Assembly: GCF_028473745.1 (NCBI RefSeq)
Contig: NZ_CP101137.1
Location: forward strand, 372,001-436,000
DNA from: Streptomyces sp. M92
GTDB taxonomy: Bacteria; Actinomycetota; Actinomycetes; Streptomycetales; Streptomycetaceae
Direction of reading: 5' to 3'
DNA length: 64,000 nucleotides
Made by a program: the position numbers and the translations under genes. Of the stretch, positions 33,850 to 42,985 are shown piece by piece (position 1 is the stretch's first letter; each line of letters starts with the position of its first letter). The notes beneath the pieces were generated by a model, which was not told where the DNA came from, did not search any database, and saw nothing but the letters and a program-made list of their open reading frames with translations.

Positions 33850-35156
33850 TTCCAGCGGGCGCCGTCGCTCACCAGCTCCCTGACGGCGTCCACGAACCGC
33901 TCGACGTGCTCGTCCGGGGTGCCGGCGCCGAAGCTGACGCGGATGGCGTTGAGGGACTTCTCGCCGGGCGCCGCCTCGGGGGCGCCGCACTCGCCCTGCG
34001 TCTCGGGGTCGCTGCCGAGCAGGGTGCGCACCAGCGGGTGGGCGCAGAAGAGGCCGTCGCGCACGCCGATGCCGTACTCGGCGGAGAGCGCGGCGGCGAA
34101 GTGGGAGCTGTTCCAGCCGTCGACGACGAAGGACAGCACGCCGACGCGGGGGGCGTCGTCGCCGAAGAGGGACAGCACCCGCACCTCGGGCACCTCGGCG
34201 AGCCCCTCCCGCACCTTCCCGATCAGGTACTCCTCGCGGGCGACCAGCGTGTCGAAGCCGGCCTCGGTGAGCGCCTTGCAGGCGGAGGCGATCGCGTAGG
34301 CGCCGATGACGTTGGGCGAGCCCGCCTCGTGCCGGGCGGCGCTGTCGTGCCACCGCACGTCCACGCCGCCGTCCGCGCGCCGGGAGACGCTGCGGCTGGC
34401 GCCGCCGCCCGCGAGGTACGGCTCCGCCTCACGCAGCCAGTCGGCGCGGCCGGCCAGCACGCCGGAGCCGAAGGGGGCGTACAGCTTGTGCCCGGAGAAG
34501 GCGACCCAGTCGACGTCCAGGTCGCTCACGGAGACGGGGTGGTGCGGGGCGAGCTGGGCGGCGTCCAGGACGATCCGGGCGCCGTGCGCGTGCGCGGCGG
34601 CGGCCAGTTCCCGCACCGGCCACAGCTCGCCGGTGACGTTGGAGGCGCCGGTGACGCAGACCAGGGCGGGTCCGTACGGCTCGCGGGCGGCGAGGGCGCG
34701 CTCCAGGGTCTCGACGGCCTGCGCGGGGGTGCGCGGCGCGTCGAGGTAGGTCACGTCCGTGTCTCGCCAGGGCAGCAGCGAGGCGTGGTGCTCGGTCTCG
34801 AAGACGAAGACCCGGCAGCCGGCCGGCAGCGCGGCGGCGAGCAGGTTGAGGGAGTCGGTGGTGGACCGGGTGAAGACCACCTGATCGGTGTCCCGACACC
34901 CGAGGAACTCGGCGACGGTCCTGCGGGCGTTCTCGAACAGGTCGGTCGACAGCTGCGACAGGTAGCCGGCCCCCCGGTGCACGCTGCCGTAGTAGGGCGC
35001 GTAGGCCGCCACGTCGTCCCAGACCCGCTGGAGGGCGGGCGCGCTGGCGGCGTAGTCGAGCGCGGCGTAGGTGACCTCGCCGCCGGTGACGAGCGGGACG
35101 GTGACGTCCCGGCCGAGAACGGGCAGCGGGGTGGCGACAGCGGTGGGTACGGACAT
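33774..35156 (-). CDS. Class V PLP-dependent aminotransferase (cysteine desulfurase-like) under SAM-IV control
   Basis: 460 residues. PLP fold-type I: VVFTRSTTDSLNLLAAAL, TEHHASLLPW, LVCVTGASNVTGELWPV, IVLDAAQLAPH and the PLP Lys in WVAFSGHKLYAPFGSGVLAG. The overall family is that of NifS/SufS/CsdA, but the loop usually carrying the catalytic Cys is replaced by a longer GLFCAHPLVRTLLG segment whose Cys may serve. The SAM-IV riboswitch 149 bases upstream ties it to sulfur or methionine metabolism. ATG at 35156 with GGGAG 6-7 bases upstream. Exact substrate unknown. Confidence 0.88.
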   Translation of the reverse strand: MSVPTAVATPLPVLGRDVTVPLVTGGEVTYAALDYAASAPALQRVWDDVAAYAPYYGSVHRGAGYLSQLSTDLFENARRTVAEFLGCRDTDQVVFTRSTTDSLNLLAAALPAGCRVFVFETEHHASLLPWRDTDVTYLDAPRTPAQAVETLERALAAREPYGPALVCVTGASNVTGELWPVRELAAAAHAHGARIVLDAAQLAPHHPVSVSDLDVDWVAFSGHKLYAPFGSGVLAGRADWLREAEPYLAGGGASRSVSRRADGGVDVRWHDSAARHEAGSPNVIGAYAIASACKALTEAGFDTLVAREEYLIGKVREGLAEVPEVRVLSLFGDDAPRVGVLSFVVDGWNSSHFAAALSAEYGIGVRDGLFCAHPLVRTLLGSDPETQGECGAPEAAPGEKSLNAIRVSFGAGTPDEHVERFVDAVRELVSDGARWNYRTEDGRCVPDRSAADTGAGTSAV

Positions 35157-35283
35157 GACGGACTCCCGTGAGGACCAGCGCGGAGAAGGGCGCTGTGAAT
35201 GAGAAGAGGAAGGGTGTGCGGAGGCGGGGCTCTGCGGCCCTATCGCATTCGCTGGTTCACGGAAGACTCCCTCGGACGACCCA

Positions 35284-35308
35284 GGACCCCTGGTTCCGCG
35301 AGGGGTCC
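35284..35308 (-). promoter_or_regulatory. Hairpin competing with riboswitch helix P1 (probable expression platform)
   Basis: On the minus strand GGACCCC (35308-35302), an 11-base loop, then GGGGTCC (35290-35284) form a 7-base-pair stem. Its 5' arm includes GACC (35307-35304), the strand that closes P1 of the riboswitch with GGTC at 35420-35417. So the hairpin and the ligand-bound aptamer exclude each other. No T run follows, so I cannot say whether it ends transcription or shields a translation signal. Confidence 0.55.
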
Positions 35309-35420
35309 GCGCTTGCCGTGAACCTTGCTGTCCACGGCCTGGTCTTCACCCGGGGCACCCCGCCACGGACGGAGGGTTGCCGGACAGTCGGCCGGGGCCT
35401 CATGACTGTCACTCATGACC
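35304..35420 (-). ncRNA. SAM-IV riboswitch
   Basis: The minus strand follows the actinobacterial SAM-IV aptamer closely and in order: GGTCATGAGTG (from 35420), GGCCCCGGC, CCGGCAACCCTCC, GGCGGGGTGCCCCGGGTGA, GACCAGG and CGGCAAGCGCGG, then the closing GACC. The class binds S-adenosylmethionine and lowers expression of sulfur metabolism genes when SAM is high. It precedes the class V aminotransferase, with 148 bases between its end and the ATG. The identification rests on my memory of the family consensus. Confidence 0.93.
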
Positions 35421-35504
35421 TGTCGAAAAACCTATGGGAAGTGATCGGCGCCCCGCAACCCGAGTCCGGATCGCGGGACGCTCGTCACACGGGCGGGAGG
35501 GCGG

Positions 35505-36569
35505 CTACGCGTGGGTCGTGGCGACCCAGCGCTCCAGGACCCGCCTGGCGGCGCCCGAGTCGATCGACTCGGCGGCCCGGTCCATGCCGACCCGGATCTG
35601 GTCGGTGAGCGGTCCGTCGCCGGGGTCCAGGGCCACCAGGGCCGCCGCGGAGTTCAGCAGCACCGCGTCCCGCACGGGGCCCCTCTCGCCGGCCAGCAGG
35701 CGGCGGGCGACGTCGGCGTTGTAGGAGGCGTCGGCGCCGCGCAGCGCCTCGACCGGGACCAGTTCGAGGCCGACGTCCCGCGGGTCGAAGGTCTCCTCGG
35801 TCACCCGGCCGTCGCGCACGACCCAGACGCGTGAGGTGGCGGTCGTGGTCAGCTCGTCGAGGCCGTCGTCGCCGCGGAAGACCAGGGAGGAGTGGCCGCG
35901 TTCGGCGAAGACACCGGCGATGATCGGCGCCATCCGGGCGTGCGCGACGCCGATCGCCTGGGACTTCACGCCCGCGGGGTTGGTCAGCGGGCCCAGGAAG
36001 TTGAAGACCGTGCGGATGCCGAGCTGGCCGCGGGCCGCCGCCACGTGGCGCAGCGCGGGGTGGAACTTCACGGCGAAGCAGAAGGTGATGCCGGCCTCCT
36101 CGGCGACCTCCGCCACCCGCTTCGGCGTCAGCTCCAGATTGACACCCAGCTTCTCCAGGACGTCGGAGGCTCCGGATGCCGAGGAGGCCGCCCGGTTGCC
36201 GTGCTTGACGACCTTGGCGCCCGTGCCGGCCACCACGATCGCCGACATGGTGGAGATGTTGACGGTCTTCGCGCCGTCGCCGCCGGTGCCGACGATGTCG
36301 ACCGTCCGCCCCGGGACCTCGATCACGTTGGCGTGCGCGTACATGGTGCGGACGAGACCGGAGATCTCCTCGACGGTCTCCCCCTTGAACCTGAGGCCGA
36401 CCGCGAAGCCGGCGATCTGCGCGTCGGTTGCCTCGCCGCGCATGATCACGTCCAGCGCCCAGGCGGTCTCGTCGGCGGTCAGGTCCCGGCCGTCCGCCAG
36501 TCCGTTCAGCAGGGCGGGCCAGGAGCGGCCCGCCGCGGTGTCGCCTCCAGCGGGGGTCAAAGCGCTCAT
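35505..36569 (-). CDS. trpD: Anthranilate phosphoribosyltransferase
   Basis: 354 residues. Second step of tryptophan synthesis: anthranilate plus PRPP gives phosphoribosyl anthranilate. PRPP/metal loop [21 protein letters not shown], anthranilate site [17 protein letters not shown], and [23 protein letters not shown] at 36569 with AGGAG 6 bases upstream; longer in-frame starts lack this. It stands alone after the qcr operon terminator, far from trpEG. No Trp leader was seen in front of it. Confidence 0.95.
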   Translation of the reverse strand: MSALTPAGGDTAAGRSWPALLNGLADGRDLTADETAWALDVIMRGEATDAQIAGFAVGLRFKGETVEEISGLVRTMYAHANVIEVPGRTVDIVGTGGDGAKTVNISTMSAIVVAGTGAKVVKHGNRAASSASGASDVLEKLGVNLELTPKRVAEVAEEAGITFCFAVKFHPALRHVAAARGQLGIRTVFNFLGPLTNPAGVKSQAIGVAHARMAPIIAGVFAERGHSSLVFRGDDGLDELTTTATSRVWVVRDGRVTEETFDPRDVGLELVPVEALRGADASYNADVARRLLAGERGPVRDAVLLNSAAALVALDPGDGPLTDQIRVGMDRAAESIDSGAARRVLERWVATTHA

Positions 36570-36639
36570 GTGCCGCTCCTGAATCGTGTGCATGACGGAG
36601 AGAAGGTGTGCTCCCACCCTATCCAGCCCCGGGCACGGC

Positions 36640-36674
36640 GAAGGGCCCCGTCCGCGGAACGGACGGGGCCCTTC
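36640..36674 (-). terminator. Terminator of the qcr operon
   Basis: A perfect 14-base-pair stem: GAAGGGCCCCGTCC (36640-36653), 7-base loop, GGACGGGGCCCTTC (36661-36674). It lies 26 bases after the qcrB stop on the minus strand and before the trpD gene. The strength of the stem is typical of high-GC actinobacterial terminators that lack a T tract. Confidence 0.9.
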
Positions 36675-36700
36675 GACCGTGGTGTGGCGACGCTGGAGGG

Positions 36701-38338
36701 TCAGTGGTGGCCGTGGCCGCTCGTGATCTCCTTGTACTCCTCGACGGTCGGCTTCGGAATCTGCGACTCCGGGCCGTAGTACGACTTGCTGAGCTTGGCG
36801 CGCAGCTTGTCCGTGCGCTTCACCTTGCGCTGGACGCCGTTCTCGTCGACCATCGGGCCGATCTCGGCCGGCTTGTACTGCTCGTGGGCCGTGAGCGTGT
36901 GCAGCTGCTCCTGGCTGAGCGGCTCGTGCACCTCGATGAACTCACCGTGCGGCAGGCGCTTGATGATGCCGGACTCGCGCCCGTGCAGCACCTTCTCCTT
37001 GTCCCGGCGCTGGAGGCCGAGGCAGATCCGCTTGGTGATCACGAAGGCGATGACCGGGCCGGCGAAGAACCCGATGCGGACGAACCAGGTGACCGCGTTG
37101 ATCGACAGGTGGAAGTGCGTGGCGACGATGTCGTTGCCACCACCGATCAGCATGATCATGTACGCCGTGACCCAGGCGACACCGAAGGCCGTACGGGTCG
37201 GGGCGTTGCGCGGCCGGTCCAGGATGTGGTGCTCGCGCTTGTCCCCGGTCACCCACGACTCGATGAACGGGTAGAGGGCGATGACCGCGAGGAAGATACC
37301 GAAGATCACCAATGGGATGAACACGCCCAGGACCAGTGTGTGGCCCCAGAAGTTGATCTCCCAGCCCGGCATGGCGCGGACCAGACCCTCGGCGAAGCCC
37401 ATGTACCAGTCCGGCTGGGCGCCGGTGGACACCATGTCCGGCCGGTAGGGGCCGATGCTCCAGATCGGGTTGACCGAGGCGATGCCGGCGATGGCCGCGA
37501 TGACACCGAAGACCAGGAAGAAGAAGCCTCCCGCCTTCGCCATGTACACCGGCAGCAGCGGCATGCCGACCACGTTCTTGTTGGTCTTGCCGGGGCCCGC
37601 GAACTGCGTGTGCTTGTGGTAGAAGACCAGGATCAGGTGGCCGACCACGAGACCGAGCATGATGCCCGGCAGCAGCAGGATGTGGATCGAGTAGAACCGG
37701 GCGACGAAGTCGGTCCCGGGGAACTCCCCGCCGAACAGGAACATCGAGATGTACGTGCCGACGATCGGCACGGACAGGATCGCGCCCTGGGTGAAGCGGA
37801 CACCGGTGCCGGAGAGCAGGTCGTCCGGGAGCGAGTAACCGGTGAAGCCGGTGAACATGCCGAGGACGAACAGCAGGAAGCCGAACAGCCAGTTGATCTC
37901 GCGCGGCTTGCGGAACGCGCCGGTGAAGAAGACGCGCATCATGTGCACGAACATGCCGGCGAGGAAGATGATCGCCGCCCAGTGGTGGATCTGCCGGATC
38001 AGCAGACCGCCGCGCACGTCGAAGCTGATGTCGAGCGTCGACTTGTACGCCTCACTCATCAGCTGTCCCTGCATCGGGACGTAACTGCCGTGGTACTCCA
38101 CCTCGTTCATCGACGGGTGGAAGAACAGCGTCAGGTACACACCCGTGAGGATGATGATGATGAAGCTGTAGAGGCAGATCTCACCGAGCATGAAGGACCA
38201 GTGGTCCGGGAAGATCTTGCGCATGTTGGCCTTGGCCAGGGAGTAGATCCCGAGCCGGCCGTCGGCCCAGTCGGCGACGCGTTCGCCGGCCGGGGCCTTC
38301 CCGCGAGAGCGGGGTGCTTCGTTGGCTGCAGTACTCAT
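36701..38338 (-). CDS. qcrB: Cytochrome bc1 complex cytochrome b subunit
   Basis: 545 residues, longer than mitochondrial cytochrome b because of a C-terminal cytoplasmic tail, as in actinobacteria. Holds haems bL and bH and the quinol sites of the bcc complex; [21 protein letters not shown] supplies haem-ligand histidines. [23 protein letters not shown] and the WYMGFAEG block are the quinol-oxidation region, in place of PEWY. ATG overlaps the qcrA stop (ATGA). Works with qcrA and qcrC, passing electrons to cytochrome aa3 (cta genes). Confidence 0.97.
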   Translation of the reverse strand: MSTAANEAPRSRGKAPAGERVADWADGRLGIYSLAKANMRKIFPDHWSFMLGEICLYSFIIIILTGVYLTLFFHPSMNEVEYHGSYVPMQGQLMSEAYKSTLDISFDVRGGLLIRQIHHWAAIIFLAGMFVHMMRVFFTGAFRKPREINWLFGFLLFVLGMFTGFTGYSLPDDLLSGTGVRFTQGAILSVPIVGTYISMFLFGGEFPGTDFVARFYSIHILLLPGIMLGLVVGHLILVFYHKHTQFAGPGKTNKNVVGMPLLPVYMAKAGGFFFLVFGVIAAIAGIASVNPIWSIGPYRPDMVSTGAQPDWYMGFAEGLVRAMPGWEINFWGHTLVLGVFIPLVIFGIFLAVIALYPFIESWVTGDKREHHILDRPRNAPTRTAFGVAWVTAYMIMLIGGGNDIVATHFHLSINAVTWFVRIGFFAGPVIAFVITKRICLGLQRRDKEKVLHGRESGIIKRLPHGEFIEVHEPLSQEQLHTLTAHEQYKPAEIGPMVDENGVQRKVKRTDKLRAKLSKSYYGPESQIPKPTVEEYKEITSGHGHH

Positions 38339-39390
38339 CCGCGCTCCCAGAATGCAGGACCGACGGGCTCCGCGAAGTCACTGAGCGCCTCGAGGTAGCC
38401 CTCGTCGTTCACGCCGATGCGCAGCTGCGGCAGCGGGTGACCGGCGGGACCGAAGATCACCCGGGCACCGTCGGCGAGGTCGAAGGTGGACTGGTGGCAG
38501 GGGCACAGCGCGTGGTGCGTCTGCTGCTCGTACAGGGAGATCGGGCAACCCACGTGGGTGCAGATCTTCGAGTACGCCACGATGCCCTCGTGGGACCACT
38601 CGAGCTCCTGCTTGTCCTTGATGGCCTCCGGCTCCAGCCGGATGAGCATCAGGGCCGCCTTGGCGATCTCGTTCTGGAAGCCGTGGTCGTGCTCGTCCAG
38701 GCCCTCGGGCTTGGCGAAGGTGAGCGAACCGACCGCGATGTCCGACGGACGCATCGGCTCGTTCGTGTTCATGTTGACGATCAGCTTGCCCCTGGACCAC
38801 AGCGTGTGGCGCAGCTTGGTCCCGGGCAGCGGGCCGAGGTCGCGCAGCAGGACGACGCCGGAGAGCGGCACCAGGGTGAGCGCGCCCAGCATCGTGTTGC
38901 GGATCAGCTTGCGCCGGCCGATCACCGACTCCTTGGCGCCCTGCTTGAAGTCCGCGTGGACCTTGGCACGGGTCTCGGGAGACGCCTCGATCGGGTGCCG
39001 CTCGTCGGCGACCTCCTCGTCGGACATCAGGGTGCGCGCCCAGTGGACGGCGCCCGCGCCGATGGCGAACAGCGCCACGCCCAGGGTCAGGCCCAGCGCG
39101 AGGTTCATCGCGTTGATGTGCCCGATCGGCCAGACGTAGATCGACTTGTCGTGCGGGATCGCGACGAACGAGGCGATGAAGCCGATGGTCGCCAGCATCG
39201 AGACCGTGAACAGCAGGGCGACCGTGCGCTCGGACCGCTTGGCGGCCCGCTCGTCGATGTCCTGGATGCGGTGCTCGTGGGGCGGCAGGCCCGGGTCCGC
39301 GAACGGGTTCTTGTCGTCCGCGGGCTTCGGCGCGTGGGCGCCGCCGTGCTCGGCGGGCAGGTTCTCTTCTGGAATGTCTTGGCTACTCAT
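38335..39390 (-). CDS. qcrA: Rieske iron-sulfur subunit of cytochrome bc1 complex
   Basis: 351 residues. Three membrane helices in the N-terminal half (about 60-180), the actinobacterial form, instead of one. The Rieske [2Fe-2S] ligands are Cys277 and His279 in CTHVGC and Cys296 and His299 in CPCH; Cys282 and Cys298 form the stabilising disulfide. Oxidises quinol outside the membrane. ATG at 39390 overlaps the qcrC stop by 4 bases. A tandem RR lies near the end of the third-helix region (IGRRKLIRNT), consistent with Tat export of the last helix and head domain. Confidence 0.97.
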   Translation of the reverse strand: MSSQDIPEENLPAEHGGAHAPKPADDKNPFADPGLPPHEHRIQDIDERAAKRSERTVALLFTVSMLATIGFIASFVAIPHDKSIYVWPIGHINAMNLALGLTLGVALFAIGAGAVHWARTLMSDEEVADERHPIEASPETRAKVHADFKQGAKESVIGRRKLIRNTMLGALTLVPLSGVVLLRDLGPLPGTKLRHTLWSRGKLIVNMNTNEPMRPSDIAVGSLTFAKPEGLDEHDHGFQNEIAKAALMLIRLEPEAIKDKQELEWSHEGIVAYSKICTHVGCPISLYEQQTHHALCPCHQSTFDLADGARVIFGPAGHPLPQLRIGVNDEGYLEALSDFAEPVGPAFWERG

Positions 39391-40196
39391 GACTTCTTGG
39401 CCTTTGCGGTCCGAGCGGCGACCCACACGGCGACGGCGATGCAGCCACCGAGGCCGAAGATCCAGCCGAAGAGGCCCTCACTGACCGGTCCGAGACCGCC
39501 GAGCGAGAGACCGCCGGGGTTCACGGTGTCGTCCGAGTTGACCGCGTCCAGGTAGGCGATGATGTCCTTCTTGTTCTGCTCCGTCAGCGTGCTGTCGGGG
39601 AAGGAGGGCATGTTCTGCGGGCCGGTCTGCATGGCCTCGTAGATGTGCTTGGGATCGACGTCCTCGAGGCTCGGCGCGTACTTGCCGTGCGTCAGCGCGC
39701 CGCCCTTGCCGGTGAAGTTGTGGCACTGCGCGCAGTTGTTGCGGAAGAGCTCACCGCCCTTGGCGATGTCCGCGCCCTGCGGGCCGTACTTCTCCTCCGA
39801 AGGGATGGCCGGACCGGCACCCAGCGAGGCGACGAAGGCCGCCAGCTGGTCGATCTCCGCCTGGGAGTAGATCACCTTCTTGCGCGGGACCTGTGCGCCC
39901 GGCTGCTGGGCCGGCATGCGGCCGGTGCCCACCTGGAAGTCGACGGCCGCGGCGCCCACGCCGACCAGGCTCGGACCGTCGGTGGTGCCCTGACCTCCGG
40001 TGCCGTGGCAGCTGGCACAGCCGACGGCGTAGAGCTTCTTGCCCTCTTCGATGGCGAGGGACTGGGCGGTTTCATCGGCCTGCGCCTTGTCCGCGGGTGC
40101 GAACGCGGCGTACAGCCCCCCTGTGCATGCCAGCGCGAGGAGTAGGACGACGAGCGCCGCCAGCGGGTGGCGTCGTCGTGCGGAGAGCTTTTTCAC
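39387..40196 (-). CDS. qcrC: Di-haem cytochrome c subunit of cytochrome bcc complex
   Basis: 269 residues. N-terminal hydrophobic segment (12-32), two class I cytochrome c domains with CASCH (Cys60-His64) and CAQCH (Cys155-His159), and a C-terminal membrane helix at about 240-262. The two haems replace a separate cytochrome c and carry electrons straight to the CuA site of the oxidase. GTG at 40196 with GGGG 6 bases upstream. First gene of qcrCAB. Confidence 0.97.
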   Translation of the reverse strand: MKKLSARRRHPLAALVVLLLALACTGGLYAAFAPADKAQADETAQSLAIEEGKKLYAVGCASCHGTGGQGTTDGPSLVGVGAAAVDFQVGTGRMPAQQPGAQVPRKKVIYSQAEIDQLAAFVASLGAGPAIPSEEKYGPQGADIAKGGELFRNNCAQCHNFTGKGGALTHGKYAPSLEDVDPKHIYEAMQTGPQNMPSFPDSTLTEQNKKDIIAYLDAVNSDDTVNPGGLSLGGLGPVSEGLFGWIFGLGGCIAVAVWVAARTAKAKKS

Positions 40197-40261
40197 GGAT
40201 TACCCCGGTGTCAGGATCTTCTGCGTCGATGCTTCTGGTATTGCGCGGGTGCGTGCCGCGA

Positions 40262-40882
40262 CTACTTGATCATGTAGATCGTGGCGAAGAGGCCGATCCA
40301 GACGACATCGACGAAGTGCCAGTAGTAGGACACGACGATGGCGGCGGTCGCCTGCTCGTGAGTGAACCTCCGGGCCGCGTAGGTGCGGCCGAGGACCAGC
40401 AGGAAGGCGATGAGGCCGCCCGTCACGTGCAGTCCGTGGAAGCCGGTGGTCAGGTAGAACACCGAGCCGTACGGGTCCGACGAGAGCGAGAGGCCCTCGT
40501 GCTTGACCAGCTCGGTGTACTCGAACACCTGACCGCCGATGAAGATCGCACCCATCACGAAGGTGACGATGAACCACATCCTGAGCTTCTTCACGTCACC
40601 GCGCTCGGCCGCGAACACGCCGAGCTGGCAGGTGAGGGAGGAGAGCACCAGGATCGTGGTGTTCGTCGCGGAGAACGGGAGGTTCAGCGCGTCGGCCTTC
40701 TCGGACCAGAAGTCCGGGCCGGTCACCGATCGCAGGGTGAAGTACATCGCGAAGAGGGCCGCGAAGAACATCAGCTCGGAACTCAACCAGATGATGGTTC
40801 CGACGCTGGTGAGGTTCGGCCGGTTGACCGACGGGTGCGCGTGCCCGGTTTCTACTGTCGTTGCTGTCGCCACGACCGACAT
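40262..40882 (-). CDS. ctaE: Cytochrome c oxidase subunit III
   Basis: 206 residues with five membrane helices, usual for bacterial subunit III. Conserved blocks: [31 protein letters not shown] and [18 protein letters not shown]. Supports proton uptake and stability of the aa3 oxidase. It lies 65 bases upstream of qcrC and is probably co-transcribed with qcrCAB. There is no ribosome binding site before the ATG at 40882; instead the start codon sits in the right arm of a perfect inverted repeat (40873-40893). Confidence 0.96.
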   Translation of the reverse strand: MSVVATATTVETGHAHPSVNRPNLTSVGTIIWLSSELMFFAALFAMYFTLRSVTGPDFWSEKADALNLPFSATNTTILVLSSLTCQLGVFAAERGDVKKLRMWFIVTFVMGAIFIGGQVFEYTELVKHEGLSLSSDPYGSVFYLTTGFHGLHVTGGLIAFLLVLGRTYAARRFTHEQATAAIVVSYYWHFVDVVWIGLFATIYMIK

Positions 40883-40893
40883 TATGTCGGTCG
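40873..40893. promoter_or_regulatory. Perfect inverted repeat spanning the ctaE start codon
   Basis: CGACCGACAT and ATGTCGGTCG face each other around one base. On the minus strand the ctaE ATG is the first three bases of the right arm. As RNA it would fold the start codon into a stem; as DNA it is a symmetric operator at the start of the ctaE-qcrCAB transcript. No Shine-Dalgarno sequence is present, so the message may be leaderless. Confidence 0.6.
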
Positions 40894-41070
40894 CTTATCC
40901 CGCCCTCACCCCGGGGGGTGCCGTTCGGTGTGTTCCCCCTGTCTGTACTGCCCGTATGGCCCATCGAACGGCCCGTCGAAGCCGTGTCCGAACCAGTGTT
41001 GACGAGCAGTGGGAGGGAGTAGCATCCGGCGCGACGGGCTACGACTGTTTCACTGCGTATCGGAGGAAGC

Positions 41071-41472
41071 ATGCAGCCGACCGCCACGGTGCTGGTCTAC
41101 AGCGACGACTCCAACACCCGCGAGCAGGTGCGGCTGGCGACCGGTCGCCGGCCCGCCCCGGACGTGCCCGTGGTCGAGTTCGTGGAGTGCGCGACTCCGG
41201 CCGCCGTGATCAAGGAGCTGGACAAGGGCGGGATCGACGTCTGCGTGCTGGACGGCGAGGCCGTGCCGATGGGCGGCATGGGACTGTGCCGGCAGATCAA
41301 GGACGAGGTGTTCCGGTGCCCGCCGGTGCTCTTGCTGATCGCACGGCCGCAGGACGCGTGGCTGGCGACGTGGAGCCGGGCCGAGGGGGCTGTGGCGTTG
41401 CCTGTGGAGCCGGTGGAGTTCGCGGGTGCGCTTGCCGCGTTGCTGCGGCAGAGGCGGCTGCAGAGCGCCTAG
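41071..41472 (+). CDS. Receiver-like (CheY-fold) protein without output domain
   Basis: 133 residues. CheY-like fold with VLVYSDDSN (acidic pair) and VCVLDGEAVPMGGMGLCRQI, where Asp61 is at the phosphoacceptor place. The usual T/S and K residues of a true receiver are not evident (LLLIARPQ and ALPVEP in their place), so phosphorylation is doubtful. GGAGG 4 bases upstream of the ATG. Divergent from ctaE. Conserved next to the respiratory genes in Streptomyces; function unknown. Confidence 0.82.
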   Translation: MQPTATVLVYSDDSNTREQVRLATGRRPAPDVPVVEFVECATPAAVIKELDKGGIDVCVLDGEAVPMGGMGLCRQIKDEVFRCPPVLLLIARPQDAWLATWSRAEGAVALPVEPVEFAGALAALLRQRRLQSA

Positions 41473-41516
41473 GAGCTCGCTCCTGCGCGTCGTGCGGCGG
41501 CTGCGGGCCGGTGGGG

Positions 41517-41578
41517 GTTGATCGCGCCCACGCGGCGGAGCCGCATATCGATACAGCCCCGCGCCCCTTTCGGGGCGC
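41517..41578. repeat. Dispersed intergenic repeat (copy C)
   Basis: GATCGCGCCCACGCGGCGGA-type core followed by GCCCCGCGCCCCTTTCGGGGCGC. Closely related to copies D (46309) and E (47786). The end GCGCCCC-TTT-CGGGGCGC makes a short hairpin between the convergent receiver-like and L,D-transpeptidase genes, and may end both transcripts. Confidence 0.75.
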
Positions 41579-42855
41579 TACACCACCGTCGGGCGCAGTC
41601 TTGCCGTGTCCTGGTTGGTCGTGCCGCCCGTGCCGCCCGTCAGGGCGCTTCCGGTGGTCCACTTGGTCCAGTCCAGGTTCCAGTCGCCGAAGCCGTTGCC
41701 GAAGGGCTCCATCATGTCGCCGGCCGAGTTCACGACCTCGACCAGGTCGCCCTCCTGGACGGCGCCGAAGAACCACTCGGCGTTGGCGGTGCTCATGCCG
41801 ACGCAGCCGTGGCTGACGTTGGCGGAGCCCTGGGAGCCGACCGACCAGGGGGCGGCGTGCACGTACTCGCCGCTCCAGGTGACCCGGGTGGCGAAGTAGA
41901 CGGGCAGGTCGTACGACTCCGAGGAGCCCTCGGCGATGCCGACGGTGCTGCTGCGCATGCGTACGAAGGGTTCCTTGCCCAGGACGACCTTGACGCCGTT
42001 GCGGGTCTCGAAGCCGGGCTTGCCGGCGGTCACGGGGATCTGCCGGACCGCCTCGCCGTCCCGGTAGAGCGTCAGCGTGTGGGCGGCGGCGTCGGTGACG
42101 GCCACGACGCGGTCGTCCGTCGTGATGGCCAGGGGTTTCGCGGTGCCGCCCCACATCCGGTCGCCGATCTTGATGCCGTCGAGAGTGCTGCTGACCTGGA
42201 TGGTGGCGTGGGCGGGCCAGTACTCCTTGGGCCGGTAGTGCAGCTTCTTGTCGTCCACCCAGTACCAGGCGCCCTCGACCGCGGGCGTGGACCGCACCTT
42301 CAGGGCGCGTTCCACTATGGCCCGCTGGGCCGGGTCCGCGACCGGCTGGCTCAGCTCCGCGGTGACGGGCTGGCCGACGCCGTACGCGCCCGCCTGGGGC
42401 CCGAAGGAGACGTCCAGGGTCTTCTTGGCGCTGGGCCTGCCGGTCTCGAAGGTGAGGACCTTGCGGCCGGGCGCGCCGTCGCCGTCCTCGGTGCTCACAC
42501 GGACCGTGTAGCGGGCGTCGGCGGCCAGCGGTGAGGTGCTGTGCCAGCGGGTCCCGTCGGCGGAGAGTTCACCCGCCACGTAGCGTCCCGCCGCGTCCAC
42601 GGCCGTGACGTCCGTGATGCGCCCGTCGGCGCCCTCGGCGACGACCTCCAGGGGCTTGTCCGGGTCGGCCTTCTTCCCGGCGTCCGTGGGGCCGTTGAAG
42701 GAGATCTGGCCGGCCGCGTCGTAGGGCGCGGCGGACAGGGGATGGTCGTCGCCGCCGCTGGTGCAGGCGGTGACGCTCGCGCCGAGGGCGATCACCAGCA
42801 GGGTGCAGCCGACGACCGTACGCCCCCGCGCCTGGAAGTGAACCGGGTTGCTCAT
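41578..42855 (-). CDS. L,D-transpeptidase lipoprotein with Ig-like domains
   Basis: 425 residues. Lipobox SVTAC near 31, so a lipid-anchored exported protein. Two Ig-like domains (about 45-245) precede the YkuD catalytic domain (about 248-385) with HAAPWSVGSQGSANVSHGCVGMSTANAEWFF, where Cys and His of SHGC are catalytic. Forms 3-3 cross-links in peptidoglycan. The C-terminal extension (GFGDWNLDWTKW) is that of mycobacterial Ldt enzymes. ATG at 42855 with GAGGAC upstream. Confidence 0.93.
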   Translation of the reverse strand: MSNPVHFQARGRTVVGCTLLVIALGASVTACTSGGDDHPLSAAPYDAAGQISFNGPTDAGKKADPDKPLEVVAEGADGRITDVTAVDAAGRYVAGELSADGTRWHSTSPLAADARYTVRVSTEDGDGAPGRKVLTFETGRPSAKKTLDVSFGPQAGAYGVGQPVTAELSQPVADPAQRAIVERALKVRSTPAVEGAWYWVDDKKLHYRPKEYWPAHATIQVSSTLDGIKIGDRMWGGTAKPLAITTDDRVVAVTDAAAHTLTLYRDGEAVRQIPVTAGKPGFETRNGVKVVLGKEPFVRMRSSTVGIAEGSSESYDLPVYFATRVTWSGEYVHAAPWSVGSQGSANVSHGCVGMSTANAEWFFGAVQEGDLVEVVNSAGDMMEPFGNGFGDWNLDWTKWTTGSALTGGTGGTTNQDTARLRPTVV

Positions 42856-42931
42856 GTCCTCACGCTAGGGAGCAACGTCAACGGCGGCACGGTGGGTAAG
42901 CCGGACGGGTGAGGCGGGGTGCGGCAGACGA

Positions 42932-42969
42932 AGGGGCCCGGACGCTCCTGACGGAGTGTCCGGGCCCCT
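42932..42969 (-). terminator. Terminator of the cta operon
   Basis: AGGGGCCCGGAC (42932-42943) and GTCCGGGCCCCT (42958-42969) form a perfect 12-base-pair stem with a 14-base loop that can pair further (CTCC with GGAG). It follows the ctaF stop by 16 bases on the minus strand. Confidence 0.9.
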
Positions 42970-42985
42970 CGGCGCGCGGCGCGTG

